Shown here: positions 21,600-31,415 of the stretch, piece by piece | Position numbering within the stretch: position 1 is the first letter of the stretch | Layout: each line of letters opens with the position of its first letter | Assembly (NCBI GenBank): GCA_030323885.1 | Contig: JASIRB010003442.1 | Location: forward strand, 56,972 to 120,971 | Length of the DNA stretch: 64,000 nucleotides | Direction of reading: 5' to 3' | Origin: Branchipolynoe longqiensis | Lineage: Eukaryota > Annelida > Polychaeta > Phyllodocida > Polynoidae | The notes under the pieces: generated by a model | The model's input: the letters and a program-made list of their open reading frames with translations, nothing else | Told to the model about the DNA's origin: nothing | The model's database searches: none | Program-made: the position numbers and the translations under genes

Positions 21600-22480
21600 C
21601 TCTCGGGGTGGGGTGCTGGATGCGAGGTAAAGCTGGGGTGCGTTGGGTGTAGGTAAGTGGGGCGGAGTGGGTGAGAGTTTGGGTGTGGGTAGGTGTGGGT
21701 ATGTGGGTAGGGCGTGTGTGGCTGTGGGTGTGGATGTGAGGGTGGGGTCTGTGTGGGGTGGGGGTGTGAGTGTAGGGTGAGAGGTGTGAGTGCTGGGTGC
21801 GGGGGGTACAGCTAAAGCTGGGGTATGTTGGGTGTGTGGGTTGGGTATAGGTGTGTGTATGTTGGTAGGGTGTGTGTGGCTGTGGGTGTGGATGTGTAGG
21901 TGAGAGGGGTGAGTGCTGGGTGCGGGGGGTGCAGGTAAAGCTGGGGTATGTTGGGTGTGTGGGCTGAGTGTAGGTGTGGGTATGTGGGTAGGGTGTGTGT
22001 GGCTGTGTGTGTGGATGTGAGGGTGGGGTCTGCGTGGGGGGTGAGTGTAGGTGAGAGGGGTGAGTGCGGGGTGCGGGGGTACAGGTAAAGCTGGGGTATG
22101 TTGGGTGTGTGGGTTGGTATGTGGCTGTGGGTGGGTTTGTGGGAGTGTGGATCTGAAGGTCGGGTATGTGTAGGAGCAGGTGAGTGAGGTGGGTGTGACG
22201 GTGGGATGGGGTGAGGTGAGGTGGGGTGGGTGTAGGTCTGGGTGTGTGTATGGTGTGTGTGGCTGTGGGTGGGTGGGTTTGTGCTGGTATGTATCTGAGG
22301 GTGGGGTATGTGTGGGTGTGGGTTTGGGTGTGTGGGTCTCTGTGAGTGAGGTGGGTGTGAGTTAGTCTGAATGTGTGTGTGTGTGTGTGTAGGATGGTTG
22401 TGGCTGTGGGTGAGTGTGGATGTGATGGTGGGGCAGGGCGTTGTGTGTGTGTGGGGGGGGGGGGGATACCTTGAGGCGCC
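21600..22480. repeat. GT/GGGTGT-rich minisatellite
   Basis: Higher-order units of about 125-180 bp carry the landmark AAAGCTGGGGTATGTTGGGT (about 21629 diverged, 21811, 21936, 22087), separated by GTGTGGGTATGTGGGTAGGG-type sequence. A pure GT tract lies near 22372-22390. A minus frame of 295 codons (T/P/H-rich) is a shadow. Confidence 0.88.
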
Positions 22481-22639
22481 ATTATGGTGTCAGGAGCGCA
22501 ATCCCACTTGTTGAATGTCTTACTGACTTAGCCAAGTGGCAGTGTTCAAAATAAGAACGCTTTCAAATTAATAACAAATGTCATTAAACTGTTTGATCTT
22601 GGACTTGTGACTGTCCCTTATAGGAAATCCATCCACCAC

Positions 22640-23022
22640 CAAAGACAAGGCCCCTATGAGGTCCTATGTGCGAGAAGGCCCCTATGCGGTCCTATGTGTG
22701 GGAAGGCCCCTATGAGGACCTGTGTGTGGGAATGCCCCCCCATGAGGTCCTATGTGCGGGAAGGCCCCTATGAGGACCTGTGTGCGGGAAGGCCCCTATG
22801 AGGACCTGTGTGTGGGAAGGCCCCTATGAGGTCCTGTGTGCAGGAAGGTCCCTATGAGGACCTGTGTGCGGGAAGGCCCCTATGAGGACCTGTGTGTGGG
22901 AAGGCCCCTATGAGGTCCTATGTGCGAAAAAGCCTCTATGAGGTCCTATGTATGGGAAGGGCCCTATGAGGTCCTATGTGCGGGAAGGCCCCTATGAGGT
23001 CCTATGTGCGGGAAGGCCCCGC
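22640..23022. repeat. 28-bp tandem array
   Basis: About 13 copies of GAAGGCCCCTATGAGGTCCT plus ATGTGCGG. Variants alternate GAGGTCCTATGTGCGG with GAGGACCTGTGTGTGG, suggesting a partial two-unit higher order. Confidence 0.93.
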
Positions 23023-23570
23023 TGCTTTATATGGCGGGTTGGTCGGCGACTGACTGGTTACGGCGGGCCTTGGTGACTACCCCCACCTGGGCGCGCCATT
23101 TTTACCATAATCAAGCACAGGTATGGCGTGCCTCGGGTGAATGCTACCCCCCCCCCCCCCACACACACACACATCCGGACCCTGGAGTACACAGTGGTTG
23201 GTGGTGTTTTATCCCTGCTCCCTATTACGGTAATTGCCCGGTTATTACGCTGCTACTTGTTGAGTTTATGGCCGGGCGCCCCCCCCCCTCTTCCTCCCTC
23301 CTCCCTCACCCACCCACACCTCGCCTGGCGCCCCGCCGCCCTCCCCACACAATGCGCCCCTAGCGGCTTGGTCGGCGGCGGCGGGGGCGGATCGACCCCG
23401 GGTGGCTGCGACACGTAACCCGGCAACAGGTGTTTGATCCCCGGCCCGTCTGCGAGCGTGACCGCTGACCCGGGCCGACCCGGGCTGACCCGGACTGACC
23501 CGGGCTGACCCTGACTGACCCGAGCTGCCCCACCTAGACCCCACTAGGCCTCACTCTGTCCCATCCGTCC
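23023..23570. other. GC-rich spacer
   Basis: No gene recognised. It contains a poly-C/CA tract (23147-23170), C-rich tracts (23278-23345) and a short GACCCGGGCTGACCC repeat (23455-23530). Confidence 0.45.
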
Positions 23571-23572
23571 GA

Positions 23573-23724
23573 AATAACCTTACCCAACCTTGCTCCACCT
23601 TTCCCCACATTGTCCCACTTTGCCCCATCTTACCCTACCTTGCCCCACCTTGACCTACATTGCCTCACCTTGCCCCACCTTGTCCCACCATGTCTCACCT
23701 TGCCCCACCTTGCTCCACCTAGCC
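23573..23724. repeat. 10-bp satellite CACCTTGCCC, left part
   Basis: About 15 copies of a decamer (CACCTTGCCC and variants CACCTTGTCC, CACATTGTCC). The array is interrupted by the element at 23725-24262 and resumes at 24263. Confidence 0.9.
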
Positions 23725-24262
23725 TAGTGCCAATGATTTTCCGTTTCAAAATAAGGCAAATTCCATTTCACCAAATAGCAAATTCCGTTTCAATTCCATT
23801 TCAGAAAAAAATAACAAATTCCATTCCACACTGTTTAATTTTATGCCTGATTATGTTACTTAGGTATTGCTATCATGTTAGAATTAATTGAATCTTGTCT
23901 AATTGCAGGTAAAGAACTTTCTGATGACAGAGTAAGAGACACTGAGATGGTGACGGGGACTTTAGCATTCAACTTGACACTCCACTTTTATTATAATGAT
24001 ACCAATTGAAATAATAATGTAATACATCGCAACATGATCGTCACACAAAAGAATGACAAATAAAATTTAAATAAATACTGATGTTAGATTGGAGATCATG
24101 ACTACGGAGAAGTCGTATTTGATCAATTTAGGCTTTATTCTGTCACTTGTTAGGTCAAAATAACGGATTTGACATGAAAATAACGGAATTCCGCTCCAAC
24201 TTATGAATTCTGTTTCAAACTTGACAATCCGCGATTTCCGTCCGTTTTCCGCGATCGCACTA
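23725..24262. mobile_element. 538-bp element inserted in the decamer satellite
   Basis: Begins TAGTGC and ends GCACTA, flanked by direct repeats CTAGCC (23719-23724 and 24263-24268). Subterminal CCGTTTC/TTTCCG motifs occur at both ends (ATTTTCCGTTTC; TTTCCGTCCGTTTTCC), as in hAT-type elements, though the flanking repeat I can see is 6 rather than 8 bp. The interior is AT-rich and non-coding. Insertion in a tandem array makes its borders unusually clear. Confidence 0.65.
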
Positions 24263-24525
24263 CTAGCCCCACCTTGTCCCACCCTGTCCCACCTTGTCCC
24301 ACCTTGCTCCACCTAACACCACATTGCCCTACCTAGCCCCACCTTGCCCCACATTGCCCAACCTTGTGCTACCTTTCCCTACCTGCCCCACTTTGCCCCA
24401 CCTTTCCGTACCTTCCTCCGCCATGCCCAATTTGCCTTCTCACCTTCCCCCCCGTCGCCTTGCCCCGCCCCGCCCCGCCCCGCCCCGCCCCGCCCCGCCC
24501 AGCCCCGCCCCGCCCAGCCTCTACC
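24263..24525. repeat. 10-bp satellite, right part, and (CCCCG)n tract
   Basis: The decamer array resumes (CACCTTGTCC), decays to about 24430, then becomes a pure CCCCG pentamer run (24462-24510) containing many GC-box cores. Confidence 0.88.
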
Positions 24526-24585
24526 TGCACACATAGTATCGTGCTACATAACCCAGCACCTAAAGATCACGAGACTAACTAATGG

Positions 24586-24958
24586 CCCTGTCACACTACT
24601 ATGACATAACGCCCCAGCATAGGGACAACGTGAAAATAAATTTAACACGTCGAAAAATCTCGGCGTAATATGCAAATTCGGGACGTCAAAGCCACGTAGT
24701 TGACGTGAGCGTAACGTCGGAATAGCATCGTGCCAACGCAAGAGGTCAAGGGAATTATTTTTTCTGTAAACGTCGAGCTACATCGAAAGTTTTCAACATG
24801 TCCAAAACCTCAACGTAACCCGATGTAACCTGACGTAACTCGACGTAAATCGAAGTCAGTCTAACGTAAGCATGACGTAACTCGACGTACCTCAACGTAA
24901 TGACGAAACGTCACCTACGTCGGCTTACGTTACCTCCTTACGTCATAGTGTGACAGGG
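24586..24958. mobile_element. 373-bp MITE rich in ACGT
   Basis: Terminal inverted repeats CCCTGTCACACTA (left) and TAGTGTGACAGGG (right), extended by TGACATAA/TTACGTCA. The interior has about 18 ACGT tetramers, many as GACGTAA or TGACGTCA-like sites, far above expectation for AT-rich DNA. A partial relative of the end (GGCCCTGTCACACTAAAAG) lies near 30596. The target-site duplication is unclear. Confidence 0.75.
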
Positions 24959-25029
24959 GTATTACAACTCACCCTGTAATGAAGGTACACAAGGGTCTGT
25001 GACTCGACCATGCACACTCAGCCTTGACA

Positions 25030-25105
25030 CCTTCTATGAAGTTGACTCAATGTTCCCGTCTATGCAGCAATACATGTTTAATAAATGCACCGGTGTATAA
25101 GTAGG
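25030..25105 (-). mobile_element. family F fragment
   Basis: TTGACTCAATGTTCCCGTCT then ATGCAGCAATACATGTTTAA matches the middle of family F in minus orientation. The rest is missing. Confidence 0.5.
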
Positions 25106-25764
25106 AAGTGGCAGCCTGTTACCAATCCCTCAGTAAAATGAATCAATTTGTGTTGTTGATGCACTTCTGGCTGTACAGCATAAACTCCTCACTACCTTCA
25201 GCAGCGAATGGCTCTTGCCTTATCCAAGCTATAAATCTGTGTTTAAGATCATTAGAAAGCTTACACCATCAGCACAAAGGGAAAATATGAAAATATAACC
25301 TATGTTGGCTGGCAAAATAAATTAAAACTCAAATTACTGTATATTGCAATATATTTACACCCAACAACTCTGGTATCATCTGAAAGCTGATTTAATTTCC
25401 TATTTAATGGCATGCAATACTAAGTATATCTCCTTTTGGGGCAGTGGCCCTCTTTGAAAATAAGTTGTTTGTTCAAATTGGCTTCAACTCCATGTGAGTG
25501 AGTGACAGACACTGCTTCCTGAATATTACCGTCAACAGAACTGTAAAGCACATGAGTGAACGTGAGGTATTCCTCTCTGTTCCCTCCAAGGTTGGAACAA
25601 ATATATCCAGGAGTTAATAAGTTATAGGCATTTATGTCTTTTGCTATTAGTATTCAGGTTATTGTCGATTTTGGCCCAAATCTGTCATTTTGGCCTTTTT
25701 CTCAAGTTTGGAGTATCATATCTTCAATGAAAATAGAGTAATCACCCTACAAATAATTACATAT
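25106..25764. other. single-copy stretch, no genes seen
   Basis: About 650 bases of ordinary AT-leaning DNA without long ORFs, tandem repeats or recognised mobile elements. Confidence 0.4.
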
Positions 25765-26009
25765 GAGCCTGTCTCAAAAGGTGATCACTCATTGTTTGTG
25801 TGTCCATTGTAACGATTGACACAAAACAGCAGAGAAACGGTTGCACTGAAAACACAAGGACATTTGCTTCAAAGCAATATGTATTCTATTGGGATTATGA
25901 AACACCATAAATCAGTTTATCCTGAGCAAATGCATAAGCAGATAGTATATTGATTGTTACAATGGACAAAGTTGTGTCCCAAATTACTTAGCACCTTCTG
26001 AGACAGCCT
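25765..26009. mobile_element. 245-bp MITE with GAGCCTGTCTCA ends
   Basis: Left end GAGCCTGTCTCAAAAGGTG and complemented right end GAGGCTGTCTCAGAAGGTG. The arms re-pair further in (TGTCCATTGTAACGATTGAC against TTGATTGTTACAATGGACA). The flank is ATAT on both sides (25761-25764, 26010-26013). This fits a Tc1/mariner-type element (TA) or one with 4-bp duplications. Non-coding. Confidence 0.75.
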
Positions 26010-26264
26010 CATATACTCTATGGATATATGACCACGAGGGGGTCCAACCACAGACTATACATATCATTTGAAATCAAATTACAGATGATCAATTATGGCA
26101 CTTTGGCCAAATTTGTCATTGTACATGTATAATGCCCATTCACTACATATACAATTAGCGAGCCACTTCTCGCTATATAAGATAGAATATAGAAATGTAT
26201 AAACTATAATGCTCAACATTTAAAGCTGCGTTATCTGATGGTTTTGAGTTTTGTAGTTTTTGTT

Positions 26265-26506
26265 TTACACATCCACACATACGTTCATACATACATGCAT
26301 ACATACATACCTGCAACATACATTCATACATACATTAATTCATACATACATACACACATACAAACACATTCATAAATACATTCATACATGCATTCATACA
26401 TACATATATTCATACATATATTCATACATTAATGCACATTCATACATTAATATACATACATACATTCATACATACATATATTCATACATATATTCATACA
26501 TACACA
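26265..26506. repeat. (CATA)n/(CATT)n microsatellite, left arm
   Basis: Tetranucleotide repeat CATACATTCATACATACA. It continues after the SINE-1 (26843-26955), so the SINE probably inserted into a pre-existing microsatellite. Confidence 0.9.
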
Positions 26507-26842
26507 ACCGGGCGCGGTGGCCGAATCGGTAGAGCACAGGCCTCGCGTATGGAAGATCGGGAGTTTGTGAGTTCGGTTCCCGGTCGAGTCAAACCAATGA
26601 CTTAAAAATTGATACTTGTCGCTTCCTAGCCTGGTGCTAGGCATTATTAGGATAGGGCAAGGGCTGGTTAGCTCGGTGTCAGGATAATGTGACTGAATGG
26701 GATATCGGGTCATGGTGCTGGCGGCCTGATTTCCCAGTGGGGCAGCACTCTATAATCACCATGAGTGCATACTCTCACAAGTCGGTACCCATCCTGATAT
26801 GACCTTAGATGTTGCTAGGACGTAAACAACAACAAACAAACA
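26507..26842 (+). mobile_element. SINE-1, full length
   Basis: The best plus-strand copy. The tRNA-like head starts CCGGGCGCGGTGGCCGAATC (box A) with box B near GAGTTCGGTTCCCGG. Then come AATTGATACTTGTCGCTTCC, the body, GACCTTAGATGTTGCTAGGA and a (CAAA)n-like tail. The TGGCCGA start suggests a class II (Leu/Ser-like) tRNA ancestor, as inferred from box A only. Confidence 0.88.
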
Positions 26843-26926
26843 AATTCATACATACATATATATATTCATACATAGATTCAGACATACATTCATACACATA
26901 GATACATACATACATACATACATACA

Positions 26927-26957
<31 letters not shown>

Positions 26958-26958
26958 T
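26843..26958. repeat. (CATA)n microsatellite, right arm
   Basis: CATACATA repeats, purest at 26903-26955. Confidence 0.92.
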
Positions 26959-27254
26959 TAAATATATTGAATTGATTGTTATGATCTACCTTAATTTAGT
27001 TTGAAGTAACTTATATTTTAAATTTCTAGCTTTTGGGATATTTGAAGTGTAACTATATCAAATTAGTTTTGGCAAGCACACCATAAGCTTCTTCAGTAGC
27101 AGGTTCTATTAAATTGGCTCTGTATTCCCTTCTATGTGGCGACAAATGCATAAAAAAGTGCATCACTAGATATGTAGAATCCAATCTAGATAATAGCTTG
27201 GTTTTGAAAAGTTGATGCTTCATCGGACTGTGCAGCTTTAGAGTAATATCAGGC

Positions 27255-27420
27255 AGTGGTGTGGGTTTCGGTCATATTTTTGGGGAGATAAATATTGATT
27301 GTTATACTCTACCTTACTTTATTTAGTTTAAGGCAACTTTTATTTTAAAAGGTTAACTTTGGAGAGATTTGAAATGTAAACGCCAAATTAAATTTGGTGG
27401 GCACACGGAAATGCTGTATA
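27255..27420 (-). mobile_element. family F fragment
   Basis: TTGATTGTTATACTCTACCT, AGTTTAAGGCAACTTTTATT and GTGGGCACACGGAAATGCTG correspond to the left half of family F in minus orientation. Both terminal repeats are lost. Confidence 0.6.
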
Positions 27421-27433
27421 TGAGCTTTGTATA

Positions 27434-28107
27434 ATCAAAATGCAGGTATTGCAGGTATAGCAATACCTCAGGGAGTTTGACGCCCCTGCCTTGCAGAGTT
27501 GTAAACCACTGCCTTGTGGGACAGGTTCTTGACAGAACCGAAGGCTAATGCTAGGTACACACCTACCGTATACGATTCGCGCACTAAAAATCGCGACCCG
27601 ACCCGACCGCTTAAAACTGAAAACGGGCCGATTCATTTTTCGAATCGCGAATCGCAATCGTAACGAAGTAGTTTTCGGCCTAAAAAGTCGCGAATCGCAA
27701 TCGGTAGGTGTGCTAGGGGAGTGCACACCTCACGACTTTTGGGCAGTTTTAGATCGTATACGGTAGGTGGGTGCGGAAAAACGGTAGGTGTGTACCTAGC
27801 ATAAGGGAGCAAACCCTAAACAGAAAACCATGTCACTGTGGCAGCATTAAGGGCAGTTGATGTATGGAACTCCCAACATCTCCCGACCAGCCACTGCAGG
27901 GACAAATAGTTTTGCGCCTGTCTTGACATGTTATTGCCGGTGTGAAGCATCTATTTGCTCCCCGAGAGAGTGCCGCTGGTAACTTGCAAAAGCCAGCAGC
28001 ACTTCAACACTTTTGCAGGCAGCTTTCATGAAATGTTGGAGAGCGCCAGTCAAGTAATGAAAGGAGTCTTTGTCGCATCGCGACCGACAGCATGATCATG
28101 ATGATGA
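27434..28107 (+). mobile_element. retroposon E copy 1, interrupted by a MITE
   Basis: Shares about 90% of its sequence with 43486-43943: GCAGGTATTGCAGGTATAGC, AGAAAACCATGTCACTGTGG, CTTGCAAAAGCCAGCAGCAC and the 3' run CATGATGATGATGAC. The GAT-rich 3' end is typical of some non-LTR elements or their SINEs, so E may be a truncated LINE or a SINE. It has no coding capacity. A PIF/Harbinger-like MITE sits at 27549-27801. Confidence 0.75.
27549..27801. mobile_element. 253-bp PIF/Harbinger-like MITE
   Basis: Inverted ends TGCTAGGTACACACCTACCG and CGGTAGGTGTGTACCTAGCA, perfect over 20 bp, flanked by TAA (27546-27548, 27802-27804). The 3-bp TWA duplication is the hallmark of PIF/Harbinger. The sister retroposon at 43.6 kb has the uninterrupted target (GGCTAAGGGAGC), which proves the insertion borders. 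The interior carries repeats of TCGCGAATCGCAATCG. Confidence 0.9.
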
Positions 28108-28200
28108 CATACATACATACATACATACATACATACATACATACATACATACATACATACATACATACATACATACATACATACATACATACATACATCA
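28108..28200. repeat. (CATA)n microsatellite
   Basis: About 22 near-perfect CATA tetranucleotides directly after retroposon E. Confidence 0.95.
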
Positions 28201-28745
28201 TACATCATACACACACCAGTGCACACAGGGAGCCACACCTAGCCGGACACCCACTCACCCACACCCACTCACGCACACCCACATCCAGTCCCAACACCCC
28301 ACATAGACCCCCCTCCCACCCACCTCCACACCTCCGGGCGTCCTGAGTGACCCCCCCCCCCCGCCCGCCCCCACCCCCACCCCTCTGACCCCTGGTCACG
28401 TGACGCAGACTGATGTGTTTTTACGCTGCTGTGGTCGCGTCGTCTCAAACCGGCGGTCAGCGTGAAAAAGCACCCGGCAGAGGGCGCCCCGGGCCCGGGC
28501 CCCGCCGTGACCCCGCCTGACCCCGACCGACCCTGGCGACCCGGCGCGTGACCCGAGGTGACCTTGCGGGGTTGATTACACGACCTTGTGTCAGTGACAT
28601 ACCGGCACGTCGGGCCGTCCCAGGTAGGGACTTGCCGGTTACAAGCAGTTTGTGGGGCCCCCGAGGGCCCATGCCGGGGCCCACGTGGGCACAGTCGTCC
28701 GGTCGGCACCTGTGAGGGGGTCAGCTATTAAGTACGGCATGCGGG
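28201..28745. other. C-rich then CpG-rich single-copy segment
   Basis: CACCCAC-rich to 28380, then a GC-rich, CpG-containing island (28390-28720) with GGTCACGTGACGCAG (E-box CACGTG at about 28397) and several GACCCCG/TGACCCG motifs. No ORF looks coding. It is a candidate promoter or regulatory island. Confidence 0.35.
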
Positions 28746-28749
28746 TTGA

Positions 28750-29382
28750 TTGGTTGGTTGTTAAGAGTTTTACGTCCTGGCAACATTTAAAGGTCATATC
28801 AGGACGGGCACCGACTTGTGACAGTGCGCACTCAAGGTGACTTTATAGTGCTTCCTCACTGGGAAATCAAGCCATCGGCACCATAATTATAATAATAGGA
28901 ATAATAATAATAATAAAATATTTATTTCCACATGATCAGGGTTAGTTGATATTTCTATCAGTAATTTTTTCAAATGAAAAAGGAGAAAGCAGAAGTGCAA
29001 TACTTCTGAGGTGCTTTCACCATTTAAAAAGAACACAGATATATTGCTTATACCACAGAAATAATAAATAGAAAAATAAAAGTTAAAAGCATATCAACAT
29101 TACCCTCAATACTGTAAAGTACATCTCAATATTTATGTACTAGACTACTATGTGTTTTCCCTCTGATAAAGCTTAAATATTTTTCTTTTATACATTACCC
29201 AATATCCCACTCAGTCACATTATCCTGAGACTGAGCTAACCAGTCCTTGCCCTATCCTATTAATGCCGAGTGCCTGGCTAGGAAGAGACAAGTATCAATT
29301 TTATAAGTCATTCGTTTGACTCAACCAAGAACCAGACTCCTGATCTGCCACAGGCTCTACTGATTCGGCCACCGCGCCCGGT
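28750..29382 (-). mobile_element. SINE-1 interrupted by an AT-rich insertion
   Basis: Tail half at 28750-28885 (GGTTGGTTGTTAAGAGTTTT ... GCCATCGGCACCATA), head half at 29196-29382 (CCAATATCCCACTCAGTCAC ... CCGATTCGGCCACCGCGCCC region). The two halves join exactly across about 310 bp of foreign AT-rich DNA. Confidence 0.82.
28886..29195. mobile_element. approximately 310-bp insertion of unknown class
   Basis: Starts with (AATAAT)n, which may be a complemented or direct retroposon tail, and continues as unique AT-rich sequence ending in TTTTCTTTTATACATTA. Its presence is inferred from the split SINE. I see no inverted termini and no coding potential. Confidence 0.55.
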
Positions 29383-29383
29383 G

Positions 29384-29500
29384 GGGGGGGGGGGGGGGGG
29401 GGTCAGTGAGTTGAGCACTTGTGGTAGGTCGTGGATTCCATTCCCGGCTGAGTATAAATTAATTACTTTAAAATTTATACTTGTCACCTTGTAAAGTCGA
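29384..29500 (+). mobile_element. poly-G and SINE-1 head fragment
   Basis: A G-run (29383-29402) is followed by GAGTTGAGCACTTGTGGTAG, GGATTCCATTCCCGGCTGAG and AATTTATACTTGTCACCTTG. This is a degenerate plus-strand SINE-1 head truncated soon after the linker. Confidence 0.5.
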
Positions 29501-29744
29501 CGGCTGGCAGTTGTGGATGTGTAGGTAGGCTAAATATGAAATCACTACAGGCAAGAGAAAGGTAGAGTAGAAAGTGCACAGAAGAGAGCTTACACCCTCA
29601 GGTTTATTACTATATAGTCTCATGAATCCAAGATGGCTGTCACACCTGATCAGCTCCTCCAATCAGCACTATGCATTCTGCAACCAACCAATGAACATCC
29701 AACCTGCCTGTATCCAAGCCTTGGTTGTTGGCTACAGTGCCCTG

Positions 29745-30517
29745 GGGCCGTATGCAGGAAACAGTGTTACGCGAATTTGAGTTTAGCCTTTAAACGCGTA
29801 TAGCTAACACCGACCGGGCGAAATAGGTCAAGTGGTATGCAGGAGCGCCTAAACGGTCAGTGTTAGCTAAACGTGAAATTATTTATAGATTTGGGAATTC
29901 CCTCTGGGTCTCTACCCATATATTAGGCTTAAATATATTAAATGCTGTCATATTTAACAGAATTAGATACGCAATAAGTGAAATATGATTAAATTAACCC
30001 TAAATTCGAAGCAATATTAACGCTGCGGCCGTAACGGCGGCGATATTAACGGTTATATTTTCGAATCGACGAGCATAAACTAAACAAATCGCTAATACAT
30101 TGCCGCCAATGCGTAGACGTCGGCCAGTATGGATGTCGACGTCGACGCGGCGGTCGCGACGGCGGCGATTTGTTTACTTTACGTTCGTCGATTCGAAAAT
30201 ATAAGTATTAATATCTCCGCCGTTACGGCGGCAGCGTTAATATTGCTTCGAATTTAGGGTTAATTTAATCATATTTCACTTATTGCGTATGTAATTCTGT
30301 TAAATATGACAGCATTGAATAGATTTGGGTAGGACCGTACGCTAACACCGCCTGTAAACCTGCTATGAAACGGGTTTAGGTTAAACGCGCGGTGTTAGCG
30401 TAACACCGCTTCCTGCATACGGAATTTTGCTCACTAAACTGGAAATCCCGCCGCTAAACGGGAAATCCTGCGCTAAACGCGTTTTGGAGCCGTAACACCG
30501 ACACCTGCATACGGCCC
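29745..30517. mobile_element. 773-bp fold-back element
   Basis: Terminal inverted repeats GGGCCGTATGCAGG/CCTGCATACGGCCC, flanked by CTG (29742-29744; 30518-30520). Inside, about 150-bp arms (29942-30096 and 30162-30312) are complementary at about 93%, from ATGCTGTCATATTTAACAGA to TAAACAAATCGC. A central CpG-rich stretch (TCGACGTCGACGCGG) separates them. Extra copies of TAACACCG/CGGTGTTA lie near both ends. No ORF. Confidence 0.8.
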
Positions 30518-30770
30518 CTGGTGTCTCTGGTGTGCAGTGATCCGTAAATAACAATTTGGAGGGGGGGGAGGGGGTATGTGAGCTGAGCTGCTAAGGCCCT
30601 GTCACACTAAAAGTAGTGCCCCTCTCACACTATCTATACCTACACAATGTCTATCTAACTCAGTAAAGGATCACCAGCACCACATAATACCTTAATGCCT
30701 CTGGCTTTATATACCATTTACCTTTTAATACACAATTGTAATTACTATAGACTAGTTCACACCATCCTCA
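30518..30770. other. spacer
   Basis: No gene. It contains a G-run (30560-30573) and the partial MITE end CCCTGTCACACTA near 30599. Confidence 0.4.
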
Positions 30771-30789
30771 AAAGTCTAAATATTGGGAA

Positions 30790-31015
30790 ATTTACAGTTT
30801 CAGAGTTCGATGGTTCTGCGTTCCTGTCATTTTCTGAGATAGGTATAATAGGTTGACCGTTATAATCTAGCTTACTTTAGTTTCAAGTAACTTCGCTTTA
30901 AAATCACTAACTTGTAATTATTGGGAGATATTTGAAGTGTAGATATGCCAAATTAATGTTGGCGTGCTAGTCAAAACTCTGATCCTCCATAGACTTCAAT
31001 AGTAAGTAACAAGTT
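30790..31015 (-). mobile_element. family F fragment
   Basis: GAGTTCGATGGTTCTGCGTT, TTGACCGTTATAATCTAGCT, GTGCTAGTCAAAACTCTGAT. The left two thirds of family F in minus orientation, cut off where a SINE-2 piece begins. Confidence 0.65.
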
Positions 31016-31215
31016 CTACTTATAATAGAGACTTACAATTCTAAGGGGACCAGCCGAGTATTAGTAAGGCGCTCTGGCAACCCCAGGTGAAATGCCACAT
31101 ACACAAGTAGGCGTAGATTGGGTGATTGCATCAGGGAGCCTAGATGATGTCATGGTTGGGATGCTAGCCCTGGAATGGCAGAAGTGTGTCCTGCTCTAAG
31201 CGCCATGTTTTCCTT
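31016..31215 (+). mobile_element. SINE-2 diverged fragment including the dimer junction
   Basis: GACTTACAATTCTAAGGGGA plus CCAGCCGAGTA corresponds to the junction between the two units of SINE-2. It is followed by the second tRNA-like head (GGGAGCCTAGATGATGTCAT ... CCTGCTCTAAGCGCC). More diverged than the 51 and 53.6 kb copies. Confidence 0.65.
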
Positions 31216-31415
31216 AATCTGCAAAGAACAATGACGCAACATATATATGTGATGTACAGAGAATTATGAGAGTATGAAGGTATGGAATACCAGTGTTAAT
31301 CATCCTATCCTACTCACCTACCAGTAACAAACAATACCGGTGGCGCCACCACCCGCCTACCACTATGCTAGCCCTCTGTCAGTCGCAATTTGATATATAT
31401 AAATACGGAATGATT

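Larger units (their letters stand above)
26221..27241 (-). mobile_element. family F copy interrupted by a microsatellite and a SINE
   Basis: Left terminus TTTAAAGCTGCGTTATCTGA then GGTTTTGAGT, right terminus CATCGGACTGTGCAGCTTTA. Between 26265 and about 26955 it is interrupted by (CATA/CATT)n repeats that themselves contain a SINE-1. Outside the interruption it follows the family F consensus in minus orientation. Confidence 0.78.

Noticed and set aside
22640..23022. 28-bp array as a run of regulatory hairpins
   Set aside because: The units have no strong internal complementarity. A simple tandem duplication explains them.
26507..26590. Functional tRNA-Leu/Ser gene
   Set aside because: Part of a SINE-1 present in many copies. 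The arms do not close into a proper cloverleaf.
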